DNA of 64,000 nt, taken from assembly GCA_900315345.1 (NCBI GenBank), contig OMYP01000007.1, positions 124,001 through 188,000 of the forward strand, in the 5' to 3' direction. This document shows positions 43,791 through 54,152 of the stretch, one piece after another. The translations under genes were made by a program, and so were the position numbers. Position 1 is the stretch's first letter; each line of letters starts with the position of its first letter. Source of the stretch: an uncultured Selenomonadales bacterium. Its GTDB lineage: Bacteria > Bacillota > Negativicutes > Acidaminococcales > Acidaminococcaceae. Under the pieces are notes generated by a model. That model was not told the DNA's origin and ran no database searches. It was given only the letters and a program-made list of their open reading frames with translations.

Positions 43791-43819
43791 ATTATAACGA
43801 TTCCTATTAAGCTTGTCAA
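43791..43819 (-). promoter_or_regulatory. Consensus promoter of the orphan RNA
   Basis: TTGACA (43814-43819), 17 bases and TATAAT (43791-43796), a perfect promoter on the minus strand, downstream of the engB stop codon. Confidence 0.82.
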
Positions 43820-43866
43820 GCTATTTATTTTTCTTTTTCAAAAAAATACTAAAATTCATTCCTGTT

Positions 43867-44523
43867 TTACGCTTCCACATTCACTTCAGAACCAGCTTCA
43901 AGCCGCTTCATGATGCAGTTGATAAAATTCAGCCGCATAGTCGGCTGGGGTACAGAATAGGCTGTAATCCGTTCATCTGAAAGATTCAGCGCTTTCCTAA
44001 ATGCAGCCAGCTGTGACATGGCTGCATTTTTACTGATCTTATCTGCTTTAGTCAGCACTACATGTACATCAAGACCGCACTGTAACAGCCAGTTATACGC
44101 TTCAACATCACTGTCCATCAAATCATGCCGTATATCGATAAGCTGGCATACCAGCGCCAGATTCGGCGCGTCCTCAAGATAATTGCGGATAAATCCCGAC
44201 CACTGCTCTTTATTTTTACGGTTCGTACGGGCGAAACCGTAACCGGGAAGATCCACCAGATAAAACTGTGTCCTGTCTTCTGCCTGCTCCGTCGTCCGTT
44301 TTGCTTCCAGTTTATAAAAATTCAGCGTTTGTGTCTTACCGGGCGAAGAACTGACCCTGGCCAGACCGTTGCGGCGGCAGACCGAATTGATCAATGAAGA
44401 TTTTCCGACATTAGAACGCCCGATAAATGCTACTTCAGGCAAATACGGTTTGGGGTACTGGTCCGCACGGACTGCAGAAGTTACAAACTCCGCACGGATA
44501 ACATCCCAGTGTTCTTTGGTCAT
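43867..44523 (-). CDS. engB: Ribosome biogenesis GTPase YsxC/EngB
   Basis: The 218-residue GTPase helps assemble the large ribosomal subunit. G1 is GRSNVGKSS, followed by SSPGKTQTLNFY, DLPGYGFA and TKADKIS, all typical. I chose the ATG at 44523, with AGGAGG five bases upstream; the GTG two codons earlier overlaps the ribosome-binding site. It follows lon and the FAD protein, the widespread lon-engB neighbourhood. Confidence 0.94.
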   Translation of the reverse strand: MTKEHWDVIRAEFVTSAVRADQYPKPYLPEVAFIGRSNVGKSSLINSVCRRNGLARVSSSPGKTQTLNFYKLEAKRTTEQAEDRTQFYLVDLPGYGFARTNRKNKEQWSGFIRNYLEDAPNLALVCQLIDIRHDLMDSDVEAYNWLLQCGLDVHVVLTKADKISKNAAMSQLAAFRKALNLSDERITAYSVPQPTMRLNFINCIMKRLEAGSEVNVEA

Positions 44524-44557
44524 GGGCACCTCCTGTTTTGTATTGTAAAATAGCTTT

Positions 44558-45943
44558 TTACATTATCGATTGTTTCCCTGCTCTTTTTCCTATTTCCCTT
44601 GCAATATACACCCCGCTGGCACTTGCCTGGGACAAACCTCTGGTAATACCGGCCCCGTCCCCTGCGGCAAACAGATTCGGAATTCTTGTCTCCAAATTGC
44701 TGTCTAGATCCAGCCGGGAACTGTAAAACTTCACTTCTACTCCGTATAGAAGCGTATCTGCATTAGCCATACCCGGCGCTATTTTATCCAGCGCATAAAT
44801 CATTTCAATAATGTCATCCAACTGCCGTTTGGGAAGGACCAGGCTCAGATCCCCCGGTGTCGCATTTAATGTAGGTTTTGTAAAGCTTTTTGCCAGCCGC
44901 CTTTCGTTGGTTCGGCGTCCTTTAACCAGATCCCCGAACCGTTGGAGCAACACACCGCCTCCCAGCATATTGGAGAAGGAAGCGATCCTCTTCCCATACT
45001 GATGGGGCTCTTTGAACGGTTCCGTAAATTTGTTGCTTACCAGCAATGCAAAATTCGTGTTTTCACTCTGCCTTTTCGGATCCGCATAACTGTGGCCGTT
45101 AACAGTAACGATGCCGTCAGTATTCTCCGCAACCACATACCCATTTGGATTCATGCAGAAAGTGCGCACCAGATCATTATACTGCTTTGTGCGGTACAAC
45201 AGCTTCGCTTCATACACTTCATCCGTAATATGTTTAAAAACCGCTGCCGGAACCTCAACACGGACGCCCACATCTACTGCATTATTGGTAAATGTAAGGC
45301 CCAGTTTCCGTCCCTGATCCGTAAACCATTCCGCGCCGGCCCGGCCGGGAGCTGCAATCAGGTATGTACAGGAGATTTTTCCTCTTGTGGTGTCCAGCAC
45401 AAAACAGTCTCCCTCTTTACAGAAACTGTTTACTTTCGTATCACAGAAAATATCCACTTTGTTTTTCAGCGCTTCATATATATTCTCCATGATCTTCAGA
45501 TTGTTTTCAGTCCCCAGATGACGCACTTTCCCGTCCAGAAGATGGAGATCGACCCCCAGGGCGAGGCGCCCGATGGAGGAGTTCTTCGTAGAAAACGTTT
45601 CTCCCGGGGCGCCAAACCTGCAATTAACAGAATCCACATAATCAACAAGGTCCGTTACGGTCTTTTTAGGAAGATACTCCTGAAGCCAGCCGCCTGTGGT
45701 AAAATTATATTTCCCATCCGAAAAAGCACCTGCTCCGCCAAATCCCCGCATGATTGCACAAGGGACACAGCGCAGGCAATGATCACTCTGTCCGGCTGCA
45801 AGAGGACAGTGGCGCCGGAAAACCGCATGCCCTTCTTCCAGCATAACTACAGAAAGCCACGGAAACTTTTCCGCAAATTCCCAGCAGGCAAAAATGCCTG
45901 CCGGCCCCCCGCCTATAACAGCTACATCATATGTTTCTTTCAT
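44558..45943 (-). CDS. Uncharacterised FAD-dependent dehydrogenase (COG2509-like)
   Basis: The 461-residue flavoprotein has an N-terminal dinucleotide-binding motif GGGPAGIFACWEFAE (about residues 11-25) and a second FAD contact near the end (NLFAAGDGAGITRGLSQASASG). A Cys-rich segment CPLAAGQSDHCLRCVPCAIMRGFGGAGAFSDGK is characteristic of this uncharacterised family, where it may bind a cluster or metal. The reaction is unknown. The gene lies between lon and engB on the same strand, with a 78-base gap after lon, and probably shares their transcript. Confidence 0.85.
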   Translation of the reverse strand: MKETYDVAVIGGGPAGIFACWEFAEKFPWLSVVMLEEGHAVFRRHCPLAAGQSDHCLRCVPCAIMRGFGGAGAFSDGKYNFTTGGWLQEYLPKKTVTDLVDYVDSVNCRFGAPGETFSTKNSSIGRLALGVDLHLLDGKVRHLGTENNLKIMENIYEALKNKVDIFCDTKVNSFCKEGDCFVLDTTRGKISCTYLIAAPGRAGAEWFTDQGRKLGLTFTNNAVDVGVRVEVPAAVFKHITDEVYEAKLLYRTKQYNDLVRTFCMNPNGYVVAENTDGIVTVNGHSYADPKRQSENTNFALLVSNKFTEPFKEPHQYGKRIASFSNMLGGGVLLQRFGDLVKGRRTNERRLAKSFTKPTLNATPGDLSLVLPKRQLDDIIEMIYALDKIAPGMANADTLLYGVEVKFYSSRLDLDSNLETRIPNLFAAGDGAGITRGLSQASASGVYIAREIGKRAGKQSIM

Positions 45944-46021
45944 AATATAACGCCCCTTGCATTTTAATCCCTGTTCAGAGAACCCTGTCTCTTCCCATAC
46001 AGGCGCCTCAGTCCGGCTGGT

Positions 46022-48394
46022 TCATTTCACCGTTTTTCCATTATTGGCGCCATTTTTATGTTCCTTCTCCGGCATCGGATCCAACGCCAGATTCAAGACC
46101 TCATCCATATGGCTTACCGGAACAAACTGAATTTCTTCCCTCACCTTCTGGGGAAGTTCCGCCAGATCCTGCATATTCCGTTCAGGAAGCAATACCGTCT
46201 TTACACCATAACGATGGGCCGCCAGCATTTTTTCCTTTATTCCGCCTACAGGCAGAACCTTACCCGAAAGGGTGATTTCCCCTGTCATGGCAAGATCCGC
46301 CTTTACTTTTCTTCCTGTCAGAGCGGATACCATAGCTGTTACCATGGTGATTCCGGCAGAAGGTCCGTCTTTGGGAATCGCTCCTTCCGGCAAATGGATA
46401 TGGATATCGGTTCTATCATAAAAATCTGCTTTCAGCTTCAGTTCTTTATAGCGGGAACGGATATATGTATAACCGGCCCGGGCGGATTCTTTCATGACAT
46501 CACCCAGCTGCCCTGTCAGGATTAGTCCTCCCTTTCCTTCCGCCGTCAGCACTTCCACTTTCAGCAGTTCCCCGCCTACACTGGTCCAGGCAAGGCCTGT
46601 CACAATACCGACCTCCTTACGGGCCCGGAGGTCCGTTTCCAGGTATATGCAGGGTCCCAGGTAGTCTGTCAGGTTTTTTACCGTTATACTGGCACTGGAT
46701 TCTTTTTTCGTAACGATCCGGTACGCCACCTTGCGGCATAGTTTAGCTATTTGTCTTTCCAGACGGCGCACTCCCGCCTCCCTGGTATAATCCCTGATGA
46801 TTTTCCGCACAGCCCCTGACGTAACAGAAAAAGTTTCTTTCGTCAGCCCGTTGGCCTCCATCTCTTTCGGCAGCAAATGCAGCTTTGCGATATTCAGCTT
46901 TTCCTCTTCCGTATAACTGGAAAGTTCGATTACCTCAAGCCGGTCCAGAAGCGCAGGGGGAATTGTATCCACCGTATTAGCCGTAACGATCCAGAAGACG
47001 GAAGACATATTAAAGGGATATTCGATAAAATGGTCGCTGAATGCGTGATTTTGTTCCGGATCCAGCGCTTCCAGCAAGGCGGATGCCGGGTCTCCCCGGA
47101 AATCGCTGGCCATCTTGTCAACCTCATCCAGAAGGAACAGGGGATTCAGGCACCCCGCCTTCTGCATGCCGTGGATCAACCGTCCCGGCATAGCCCCGAT
47201 ATAAGTGCGGCGATGTCCGCGAATCTCAGCTTCATCCCTTACCCCGCCCAGCGAAACACGGGTAAATTTACGGTTTACTGCTTCGGCAATGGAAATCGCC
47301 ATGGAAGTCTTACCCACACCGGGCGGCCCCACAAAACACAGGATTGGCGCTTTATCGGTCTTTGCCAGCTTCTGTACCGCAAGGTGCTCCAGTATTCTCT
47401 CTTTGACCTTTTTCAAGCCATAATGATGCTTGTCAAGAATTTTGGCTGCCTTACCAATATCAAAGCCGTTCTTGTCATACTTTCCCCATGGCAGATCCAG
47501 CACAGTATCCAGATAGTTTCTGATAACTGCGCTTTCAGCCATCATGGGCGGCATTTTAACCAGCCGGTCTACTTCTTTGCCAAGCCCCTCCGACACCTCT
47601 TCGGGAAGGGGAAGGGATTTTATCTTTTCCCTGTATTCCTGGGCCTCGGCATGAACATCTTCTTCATCGCCCAGTTCCTTGCTTATCACCTTTATCTGTT
47701 CCCGCAGATAATACTCTTTCTGGTTCTTTTCAATACTCTGATGAACTTTCTGGGCGATACTCTTTTCCAGCTCGGAAATCGTCATTTCCTTATGAAGGAT
47801 TTCAAAGAGTTTTTCCAGACGTGATTTTACAGCAACAGTTTCCAGGAACTGCTGCTTAACTTCGAAGGGAACATCCAGATAGCCTGCAATGGTATCCGCC
47901 ACAGCACCGGCATTGGGATTATCTTTAAAAGAAAGCAGGATTTCCGGGCTGATTTTTTTGCCAAAAAGCACCCACTTTTCAAATTCGGAAATCACCATTC
48001 GGCGAAGGGCCTCCAGTTCGATCCCCTCTTCCGGTAAAGCGAGAGGGGACAGTTCCCTGAAAGCCGCCTGCCAGCAGCCGTCAGCATCTTCTGTTACCAG
48101 GTCTGTCCCTGCCCGGAAAAGACCTTCCACAAGTATCCTGACAGCGCCTCCCGGCAGCTTCAGCATCTGCTTGATCTCTGCAACGACACCAACTTTAAAC
48201 AACTGGGAGGGCTCCGGGTCCTCAAATTCCGATTTTATCTGCGAAACGATCAATATTTTTTTCCCGCGACGCATTGCAGCATTTACGGCATTCAGGGATC
48301 TTGCCCTTGCAATATCCAGGTTCATGACCATACCGGGAAAAATAACGGTCCCCCGTAATGGCATCAATGGCAGTACTTGAGAAAATGTATTCAA
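46022..48394 (-). CDS. lon: ATP-dependent protease Lon
   Basis: The ~790-residue Lon has an N-terminal substrate domain ([20 protein letters not shown]), the AAA+ domain with Walker [10 protein letters not shown] and LLDEVDKM, and a C-terminal Ser-Lys protease domain with GPSAGITM holding the catalytic Ser. It degrades damaged or regulatory proteins. The start is a TTG at 48394: GGAGG lies seven bases upstream, and the first residues then match other Lon proteins; the ATG at 48442 adds 16 unrelated residues. clpX lies upstream, separated by a terminator. Confidence 0.95.
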   Translation of the reverse strand: MNTFSQVLPLMPLRGTVIFPGMVMNLDIARARSLNAVNAAMRRGKKILIVSQIKSEFEDPEPSQLFKVGVVAEIKQMLKLPGGAVRILVEGLFRAGTDLVTEDADGCWQAAFRELSPLALPEEGIELEALRRMVISEFEKWVLFGKKISPEILLSFKDNPNAGAVADTIAGYLDVPFEVKQQFLETVAVKSRLEKLFEILHKEMTISELEKSIAQKVHQSIEKNQKEYYLREQIKVISKELGDEEDVHAEAQEYREKIKSLPLPEEVSEGLGKEVDRLVKMPPMMAESAVIRNYLDTVLDLPWGKYDKNGFDIGKAAKILDKHHYGLKKVKERILEHLAVQKLAKTDKAPILCFVGPPGVGKTSMAISIAEAVNRKFTRVSLGGVRDEAEIRGHRRTYIGAMPGRLIHGMQKAGCLNPLFLLDEVDKMASDFRGDPASALLEALDPEQNHAFSDHFIEYPFNMSSVFWIVTANTVDTIPPALLDRLEVIELSSYTEEEKLNIAKLHLLPKEMEANGLTKETFSVTSGAVRKIIRDYTREAGVRRLERQIAKLCRKVAYRIVTKKESSASITVKNLTDYLGPCIYLETDLRARKEVGIVTGLAWTSVGGELLKVEVLTAEGKGGLILTGQLGDVMKESARAGYTYIRSRYKELKLKADFYDRTDIHIHLPEGAIPKDGPSAGITMVTAMVSALTGRKVKADLAMTGEITLSGKVLPVGGIKEKMLAAHRYGVKTVLLPERNMQDLAELPQKVREEIQFVPVSHMDEVLNLALDPMPEKEHKNGANNGKTVK

Positions 48395-48544
48395 CTTATA
48401 TCCTCCGTTATTCAGTATGTCCGGGACATTCACCCTGGACATTCACTACCTTTGGTTCATCATTGGCAGAAGCGCAGGCCGCGCATATTCAGGATTATTT
48501 TTCAGATTCCTGTTGCCTGCTATATTTTATCATATTGTAACCGT

Positions 48545-48577
48545 ATAAAAAAGGGAAAAGGTTGTGAACCTTTTCCC
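48545..48577 (-). terminator. Terminator of tig-clpP-clpX
   Basis: GGGAAAAGGTT (48553-48563) pairs perfectly with AACCTTTTCCC (48567-48577) with a 3-base loop, followed on the minus strand by TTTTTTATA. Confidence 0.85.
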
Positions 48578-48672
48578 CCACAGACTGTAAACCTTTATTA
48601 TCCCGGTCTCTTCCTTGCACAAAAGCAGGAGTATTATTCCTGAATCTTTTGCAAGCTTCCCGAAGACAGCTG

Positions 48673-49929
48673 TCATGCTACGATCAGCTTCGGCTCCAGA
48701 TGATTCCGTACCGTATCCTCAGTTACGATGCATTTCACAATGTCGGAACGGGAAGGCACTTCATACATCACATCCCGCATGATACCTTCAATGATAGCCC
48801 GCAGTCCCCGGGCTCCTGTCTCCCGGCGCAGGGCTTCTTCCGCAATAGCGGTCAGCGCTCCGTCTTCGAACTCAAGCTCTACATTGTCCATGCTGAGGAA
48901 ATGCTGGTATTGTTTGATCAGCGCGTTCTTAGGTTCTTTCAGAATGCGCACCAGCGCCGCCTTATCCAGCGAATCCAGGGTAACCATAACCGGCAGACGT
49001 CCCGCGAATTCGGGAATCAGGCCAAACTTCATCAGATCCTCCGGCATAACATCCTTTAACAGAGAATCTTCCGCTTTCAGTTCCGTTTTTTTCTTTATAT
49101 CGGCACCAAAGCCCATGGCCTTTGTGTCCGTACGTTCTTTAATAATGCTGTCCAAACCGGCAAAAGCGCCGCCGCAGATGAACAGGATATTGGTAGTGTC
49201 GATCTGCAAAAATTCCTGATGAGGATGTTTGCGTCCCCCCTGAGGAGGAACATTGGCCGTAGTTCCTTCCAGAATCTTCAGCAATGCCTGCTGCACCCCT
49301 TCCCCGGAAACATCTCTGGTAATAGAAACGTTTTCGGATTTCCGGGCGATCTTGTCAATTTCATCAATATAGATAATACCCCGCTGGGCTTTTTCAATAT
49401 CATAATCCGCGTTCTGGATCAGGCGGAGCAGGATGTTCTCCACGTCTTCACCTACATAGCCGGCTTCCGTCAGAGTGGTTGCGTCCGCAATGGCAAAGGG
49501 AACCTGCAGGATCTTGGCCAGGGTCTGGGCCAGCAGCGTTTTCCCGCTGCCTGTGGGACCCAGCATCAGGATGTTGGATTTCTGCAGTTCAATATCACGG
49601 TCTTCAGGACGGCCTGTTTCGTAATTGATCCGTTTATAATGATTATAAACGGCCACTGCCAGGGTTTTCTTAGGCTCTTCCTGCCCAATTACATACTGGT
49701 CCAGAATTTCCTTTATCTCTTTTGGCGTGGGAAGGGTCTGGAGTGTTTTTGTATTTGACGGATCGTTCTCGTTTTCAAACTCTTCCTTCAGCACTTCCGT
49801 ACACAATTCGATGCATTCATCACAAATGTACCCGTTGCGTCCGGCAAGCATGCGCTTTACCTGGTCCCCTCTTTTTCCGCAAAAAGAGCAAATCACATTG
49901 CTTTTCTTATTATCATCGGAAAAATTCAT
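48673..49929 (-). CDS. clpX: ATP-dependent Clp protease ATP-binding subunit ClpX
   Basis: The 418-residue unfoldase has the N-terminal zinc-binding domain (CSFCGK...CDEC), the AAA+ module with Walker A GPTGSGKT, Walker [12 protein letters not shown], the pore loop GYVGED and the ClpP-binding IGF-type loop region (here around AMGFGADI). It feeds substrates to ClpP encoded just upstream, 25 bases away. Confidence 0.96.
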   Translation of the reverse strand: MNFSDDNKKSNVICSFCGKRGDQVKRMLAGRNGYICDECIELCTEVLKEEFENENDPSNTKTLQTLPTPKEIKEILDQYVIGQEEPKKTLAVAVYNHYKRINYETGRPEDRDIELQKSNILMLGPTGSGKTLLAQTLAKILQVPFAIADATTLTEAGYVGEDVENILLRLIQNADYDIEKAQRGIIYIDEIDKIARKSENVSITRDVSGEGVQQALLKILEGTTANVPPQGGRKHPHQEFLQIDTTNILFICGGAFAGLDSIIKERTDTKAMGFGADIKKKTELKAEDSLLKDVMPEDLMKFGLIPEFAGRLPVMVTLDSLDKAALVRILKEPKNALIKQYQHFLSMDNVELEFEDGALTAIAEEALRRETGARGLRAIIEGIMRDVMYEVPSRSDIVKCIVTEDTVRNHLEPKLIVA

Positions 49930-49954
49930 TTAAATCTCCTTATCTGTATTTCTT

Positions 49955-50545
49955 TTATGCTTCCGGCGCACGGTTCACGACCTGGTCGATGATACCGTAC
50001 TTCTGGGCTTCTTCCGCAGTCAGGAAATTATCCCGATCTGTATCCGCGGCTACCGTTTCCTTATCTTTTCCCGTATGCTTAACGATTACATCGTACATTT
50101 CTTCCCGGATCCGCAGGATATTTTTAGCATGGATCGCGATATCGGAGGCCTGGCCTTCATACCCGCCCAGGGGCTGGTGGATCATAACTTCTGAATGGGG
50201 CAGCGCATAGCGTTTCCCTTTCTTGCCTGCCATCAGCAGGATCGAAGCCATGCTGGCGGCCAGTCCCACACAGATTGTGGAGACATCCGGCTTAATGTAC
50301 TGCATGGTGTCATAAATAGCCATCCCGGCAGTCACGCTGCCTCCGGGACTGTTTATGTACAAATGGATATCCTTGTCCGGATTTTCCGATTCCAGGAACA
50401 GCATCTGGGCAATTACCACATTCGCCACAGAATCATCAATGGGACCGGACAGGAAAATGATCCTGTCTTTTAACAAACGGGAATAAATATCATAAGACCG
50501 CTCTCCTCGGTTATTCTGTTCTACTACAATTGGAACATAGTTCAT
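49955..50545 (-). CDS. clpP: ATP-dependent Clp protease proteolytic subunit ClpP
   Basis: The ~196-residue serine peptidase has the catalytic Ser in GLAASMAS, His in [10 protein letters not shown] and a later Asp. The start at 50545 ([10 protein letters not shown]) has AAAGGAG nine bases upstream; the reading from 50572 adds nine residues without support. It lies between tig and clpX in the standard order. Confidence 0.96.
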   Translation of the reverse strand: MNYVPIVVEQNNRGERSYDIYSRLLKDRIIFLSGPIDDSVANVVIAQMLFLESENPDKDIHLYINSPGGSVTAGMAIYDTMQYIKPDVSTICVGLAASMASILLMAGKKGKRYALPHSEVMIHQPLGGYEGQASDIAIHAKNILRIREEMYDVIVKHTGKDKETVAADTDRDNFLTAEEAQKYGIIDQVVNRAPEA

Positions 50546-50700
50546 AGGGTTCACTCCTTTCAACCGCGTCATCCAGTCCTGCCTGTTGTTGCAACAATCG
50601 CAACCGGAACAGCATAGAGGATGACGTATTGTAACTTATGGCAAAAGGGCTGCCTGCACATACGCACAGACAGCTCTCTATGTTTCAACAGCTTTGCTTT

Positions 50701-51999
50701 TTATTTCGCGTTGTCCAGGATTACATGGGCAGCCTTATGGCGCAGGATGTTGGCCAGGAGCAGTCCCATATTGTTGTTTTTGCGGATGATCGTCTTCACG
50801 TCTTCCACACGGGCACCGTTCTGATCTGCAATAGTCTGCAGCTGTGCGTCCACATCTTCCATGCTGACTTTGATATCCTCAGCCTTGGCAATGGCATCCA
50901 GTACCAGGTCGGTGCGTACGTTTTTCTCTGCGCCTTCCCGCTGTGCCTCACGGAGTTTTGCCATATCCATGCCGGTGTATTCCATGTACTGGTCCAGGGT
51001 CATTTTGCGGCTTTCCAGATTCAGTTTGATCTCTTCCACCATCTGGGTGATACGGTCTTCGATCATTACAGCCGGAATATCCATTTTCGCATTGTTTACC
51101 GCAGTGTCGATGAGAGCGTTTTCATATTCGGTTTTGGCATCCCGTTCCGCTGCTTCCTGCATGCGTTTTTTGTAGTCTTCCTTCGCTTCCGCAACGGTTT
51201 TGTAACGGGTGTATTTTGCAATATATTCATCGTTCAGTTCCGGCAGTTCCTTATGTTTAACAGCCTGGATATGAACTTTGAAAATGGCCTGCTTGCCGGC
51301 CAGTTCCGGAACGAAATAGCTTTCCGGGAACGTTACGTCAACATCGGTATCGTCATCCTTTTTCAGACCGATCAGCTGGTCTTCGAAACCGGGAATGAAA
51401 GAACCGGATCCTACTTCCAGAGGATAACCCTTGCCTTCGCCGCCGCTGAAGGCTTCCCCGTCAACGGTGCCGGCAAAGTCGATGATGGCGAAATCGCCTT
51501 TTTCAATGATGGTGTCATCATCGGTATCAACCATCTTGGCGCCGCGGTTGCGCAGGTCTTCCAACGCTTTATCCACTTCTTCGTCGGTAACCTTAGCTTC
51601 TTTTTTCTCTACATGGATGCCCTTGTATTCACCCAGTTCCGGTTCCGGCTTCAGGGTAACCTTTACGTCTACTGCAAAATCTTTTCCTTCCGCGAAGTTT
51701 TCAAAGGCTTTTGCTTCTTCCTGTACTTCCGGATCGGATACCGGCATCAGCTTTTCTGCTTCCAGCGCTTCCTGATAAGCCCGGTTTACACAGATATTGA
51801 AAGCTTCTTCCTTTACTGCACCCTTTCCGTAATGCATTTCAATAATATTACGGGGGGCTTTACCCGGGCGGAAGCCGGGGATACGCACCTGGTTTGCAAT
51901 CCGTGCCACAGCCTGTTTAAAGCTCTTATCTACCTCTTTGGCAGCCACCATGATTTTCAGTGCCGCTTCATTTCCTTCTCTTGTAACAGTAACGCTCAT
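50701..51999 (-). CDS. tig: Trigger factor, ribosome-bound chaperone
   Basis: The 432-residue chaperone has the ribosome-binding N-terminal domain with signature IPGFRPGKAPRN, a PPIase domain starting with KGDFAIIDFAGTVDG, and a long C-terminal chaperone domain. It acts on nascent chains at the exit tunnel. It starts the tig-clpP-clpX operon behind a promoter at 52091-52119. Confidence 0.96.
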   Translation of the reverse strand: MSVTVTREGNEAALKIMVAAKEVDKSFKQAVARIANQVRIPGFRPGKAPRNIIEMHYGKGAVKEEAFNICVNRAYQEALEAEKLMPVSDPEVQEEAKAFENFAEGKDFAVDVKVTLKPEPELGEYKGIHVEKKEAKVTDEEVDKALEDLRNRGAKMVDTDDDTIIEKGDFAIIDFAGTVDGEAFSGGEGKGYPLEVGSGSFIPGFEDQLIGLKKDDDTDVDVTFPESYFVPELAGKQAIFKVHIQAVKHKELPELNDEYIAKYTRYKTVAEAKEDYKKRMQEAAERDAKTEYENALIDTAVNNAKMDIPAVMIEDRITQMVEEIKLNLESRKMTLDQYMEYTGMDMAKLREAQREGAEKNVRTDLVLDAIAKAEDIKVSMEDVDAQLQTIADQNGARVEDVKTIIRKNNNMGLLLANILRHKAAHVILDNAK

Positions 52000-52090
52000 T
52001 ACTAAATCCTCCCTTTGTATATAGTACTGTTTATAATAATCCTAATAAAAGCAGGCAGAAACATACCGCCCATTTTCACAATGCTACAAT

Positions 52091-52119
52091 ATAATATCAC
52101 AATGAGTTATTTTTGACAA
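52091..52119 (-). promoter_or_regulatory. Promoter of tig-clpP-clpX
   Basis: TTGTCA (52114-52119), 17 bases and TATTAT (52091-52096) on the minus strand. The leader is about 85 bases. No CIRCE or CtsR-type operator was seen. Confidence 0.7.
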
Positions 52120-52240
52120 GCAAGCAAGCTGAAAATCAGAAACCAAAAAGAAAAATTTCTGTGAAACAATTTTTAGAAATATCCCTGACAGCTTCATCAG
52201 TGCATAAAAATATTAAGGAGTATTATCTATGATGAAATAA

Positions 52241-52270
52241 AATAAAAAATCCCGGTCTTCTGACCGGGAT
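52241..52270 (-). terminator. Terminator of tRNA-Gly
   Basis: ATCCCGGTC (52249-52257) pairs with GACCGGGAT (52262-52270) around a 4-base loop, followed on the minus strand by TTTTTTATTTT. Confidence 0.85.
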
Positions 52271-52279
52271 GAATCTGCA

Positions 52280-52355
52280 TGGAGCGGAAAACGAGACTCG
52301 AACTCGCGACCCCAACCTTGGCAAGGTTGTGCTCTACCAACTGAGCTATTTCCGC
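52280..52355 (-). tRNA. tRNA-Gly (anticodon GCC)
   Basis: A 76-base tRNA with acceptor GCGGAAA/TTTCCGC, encoded CCA, anticodon loop CTTGCCAAG and T-loop GTTCGAGTC. It reads GGC and GGU. Confidence 0.95.
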
Positions 52356-52414
52356 ATCGGTAACAACATGGTTGATTATAAAGTATCCGTTTAATTTTGT
52401 CAAGTAACTTTTTA

Positions 52415-54022
52415 TCAGAAAATTCCCAGCACCATCTGGCAGATATTTTTTGCATGGTCGCTGGTACGCTTCATATTGATGAGCAGTTCAAGGAACACCA
52501 GGCCGGAATCCGGATGACAGGCCCCTTCATTCAGCCGTCGGATATGGTTTTTCCGCATTTCCTTCTGAGCCGCCTTTACCTTACGGCATTCTGCCCAGGC
52601 CTGTTCCGCCAGTTTTCCTTCATTATTCTCAAAGCTCTGCAGGCTGACCTCCAGCGCCGTTTCTGTAAGCTTCCCTATCTGGGCAATCTCCTGATGCGCT
52701 TCCGGAGAAAATTCAATTTTTTCCTCAAAAATTTTCCGGCTGCGTTTGACCAGCGTCTGAGCATGGTCGCCTACGCGTTCCAAGTCGATACAGGCATGCA
52801 TCAGCGCCATATGCTTAGCAGAAAGGGAACTGCCCAGTCCTTTTTCAGAAATATGGGTCAGGTAACGGGTAATCTCTTCATTCAGCTTATCTACCACCGG
52901 TTCATGCTCCAGCACATATTTCACTTTATTCTCATCATACGCCACAAGGGATTCTACAGCCACATGGAAATTTTGCTTCGCTACTTCTCCCATCCGGATC
53001 ACTTCCTTCTCCGCCAGCATTATGGCGATGGAAGGGTTTTCCAGCATGGCATCGTTCAGATACATGGGTTTGACAGAAATTTTATCCCCTTTATCCGGCA
53101 ATAGTTTTTGAATCAGGATGGTAAAGGGCGTGATCAGGGGCAGGAAGATCATGGTATTCAGCACATTGAACGCACTGTGGGAGTTGGCGATCTGGCGGGC
53201 GATATCCCCGGCCGGCGAAATAGCCAGCACCACCTTGATAAACAGCGGCATGAATATAATGAATATCACACATCCCACGGAATTGAACATAACGTGTGAC
53301 AGGGCCACCTGTTTGGCCGACGTGTTGCTGCGGGAAGCCGCTACAATGGCAGTAAGGCAGGTACCGATATTATCGCCCAGCAAAACCGGAATGGCCCCTT
53401 CCAAAGGAAGAAGTCCGTGCCCTGCCATAACCATCAGGATACCAACCGTAGCCGCGCTAGACTGGATAATGATCGTCAGGATGATACCCACAAATACGCC
53501 CAGCACAGGATTATCCGCGAACCGGGAAATAAAATCTACAAACACCGGACTGCTGCGAAGAGGAGAAGCTGCTTGTCCCAGCACCTTCATGCCCAGCATC
53601 AGAAGACCGAAGCCCAGAATGATCTGCCCGATAAACTGACCATTCTTACGTTTGGCAAAAATCCGGACCAGTACACCCACAAAAATCATGACCGTAAAAT
53701 AATCGGTCAGGTTGAAAGCGATCAGCTGGGCCGTAAGGGTAGTACCGATATTGGCGCCCATGACTACACTGAAAGCCTGTTTTAACGTCATGACTCCCGC
53801 GTTTACGAAGCCCACGGACATAACAGTTGTAGCCGTTGAAGACTGGAGGGTAGCCGTTACCAGAGCGCCTACCAGCACCCCTATCACCGGCACGCCGGTC
53901 AGGGATTCCAGCACCTTCCGAAGCCGTTCACCAGCCGCCTGCTGCAGGCCTCCGCCCAGCAGCTCCATACCATATAAGAAAAGACCTACGCCACCTAAAA
54001 ATGCAAAAAGATTTAGTATCAT
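52415..54022 (-). CDS. Na/Pi cotransporter family protein with PhoU-like domain
   Basis: The 535-residue protein has two internally repeated membrane modules with the signatures LQSSTATTVMSVGFVNAG and IQSSAATVGILMVMAGHG, the QSS motifs of the NptA/PNaS family, and a C-terminal cytoplasmic PhoU-like helical domain from about residue 330. It is expected to import phosphate with Na+ or to have a regulatory role; bacterial members are often uncharacterised. It is alone between tRNA-Gly and the pyruvate:ferredoxin oxidoreductase gene. ATG 54022 fits the family start (MILNLFAFLGGVGLFLYGM). Confidence 0.88.
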   Translation of the reverse strand: MILNLFAFLGGVGLFLYGMELLGGGLQQAAGERLRKVLESLTGVPVIGVLVGALVTATLQSSTATTVMSVGFVNAGVMTLKQAFSVVMGANIGTTLTAQLIAFNLTDYFTVMIFVGVLVRIFAKRKNGQFIGQIILGFGLLMLGMKVLGQAASPLRSSPVFVDFISRFADNPVLGVFVGIILTIIIQSSAATVGILMVMAGHGLLPLEGAIPVLLGDNIGTCLTAIVAASRSNTSAKQVALSHVMFNSVGCVIFIIFMPLFIKVVLAISPAGDIARQIANSHSAFNVLNTMIFLPLITPFTILIQKLLPDKGDKISVKPMYLNDAMLENPSIAIMLAEKEVIRMGEVAKQNFHVAVESLVAYDENKVKYVLEHEPVVDKLNEEITRYLTHISEKGLGSSLSAKHMALMHACIDLERVGDHAQTLVKRSRKIFEEKIEFSPEAHQEIAQIGKLTETALEVSLQSFENNEGKLAEQAWAECRKVKAAQKEMRKNHIRRLNEGACHPDSGLVFLELLINMKRTSDHAKNICQMVLGIF

Positions 54023-54080
54023 AATCCCATCACTGTCTACTGAATTTTAAAGTTTGATCGGCTGCACACATTTCGTCAAA

Positions 54081-54110
54081 AAATCAGCCGGAGGACCGGT
54101 CCGGCTGATT
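54081..54110 (-). terminator. Terminator of the pyruvate:ferredoxin oxidoreductase gene
   Basis: AATCAGCCGGA (54082-54092) pairs with TCCGGCTGATT (54100-54110), followed on the minus strand by TTTTGACG. Confidence 0.8.
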
Positions 54111-54152
54111 CTTATTCAGGAAACACCGTCTACCGTGTTCCCTTGTTTTTCC

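Noticed and set aside
50638-52005. 455-codon frame opposite trigger factor
   Set aside because: It mirrors tig codon by codon; tig has clear motifs and a promoter.
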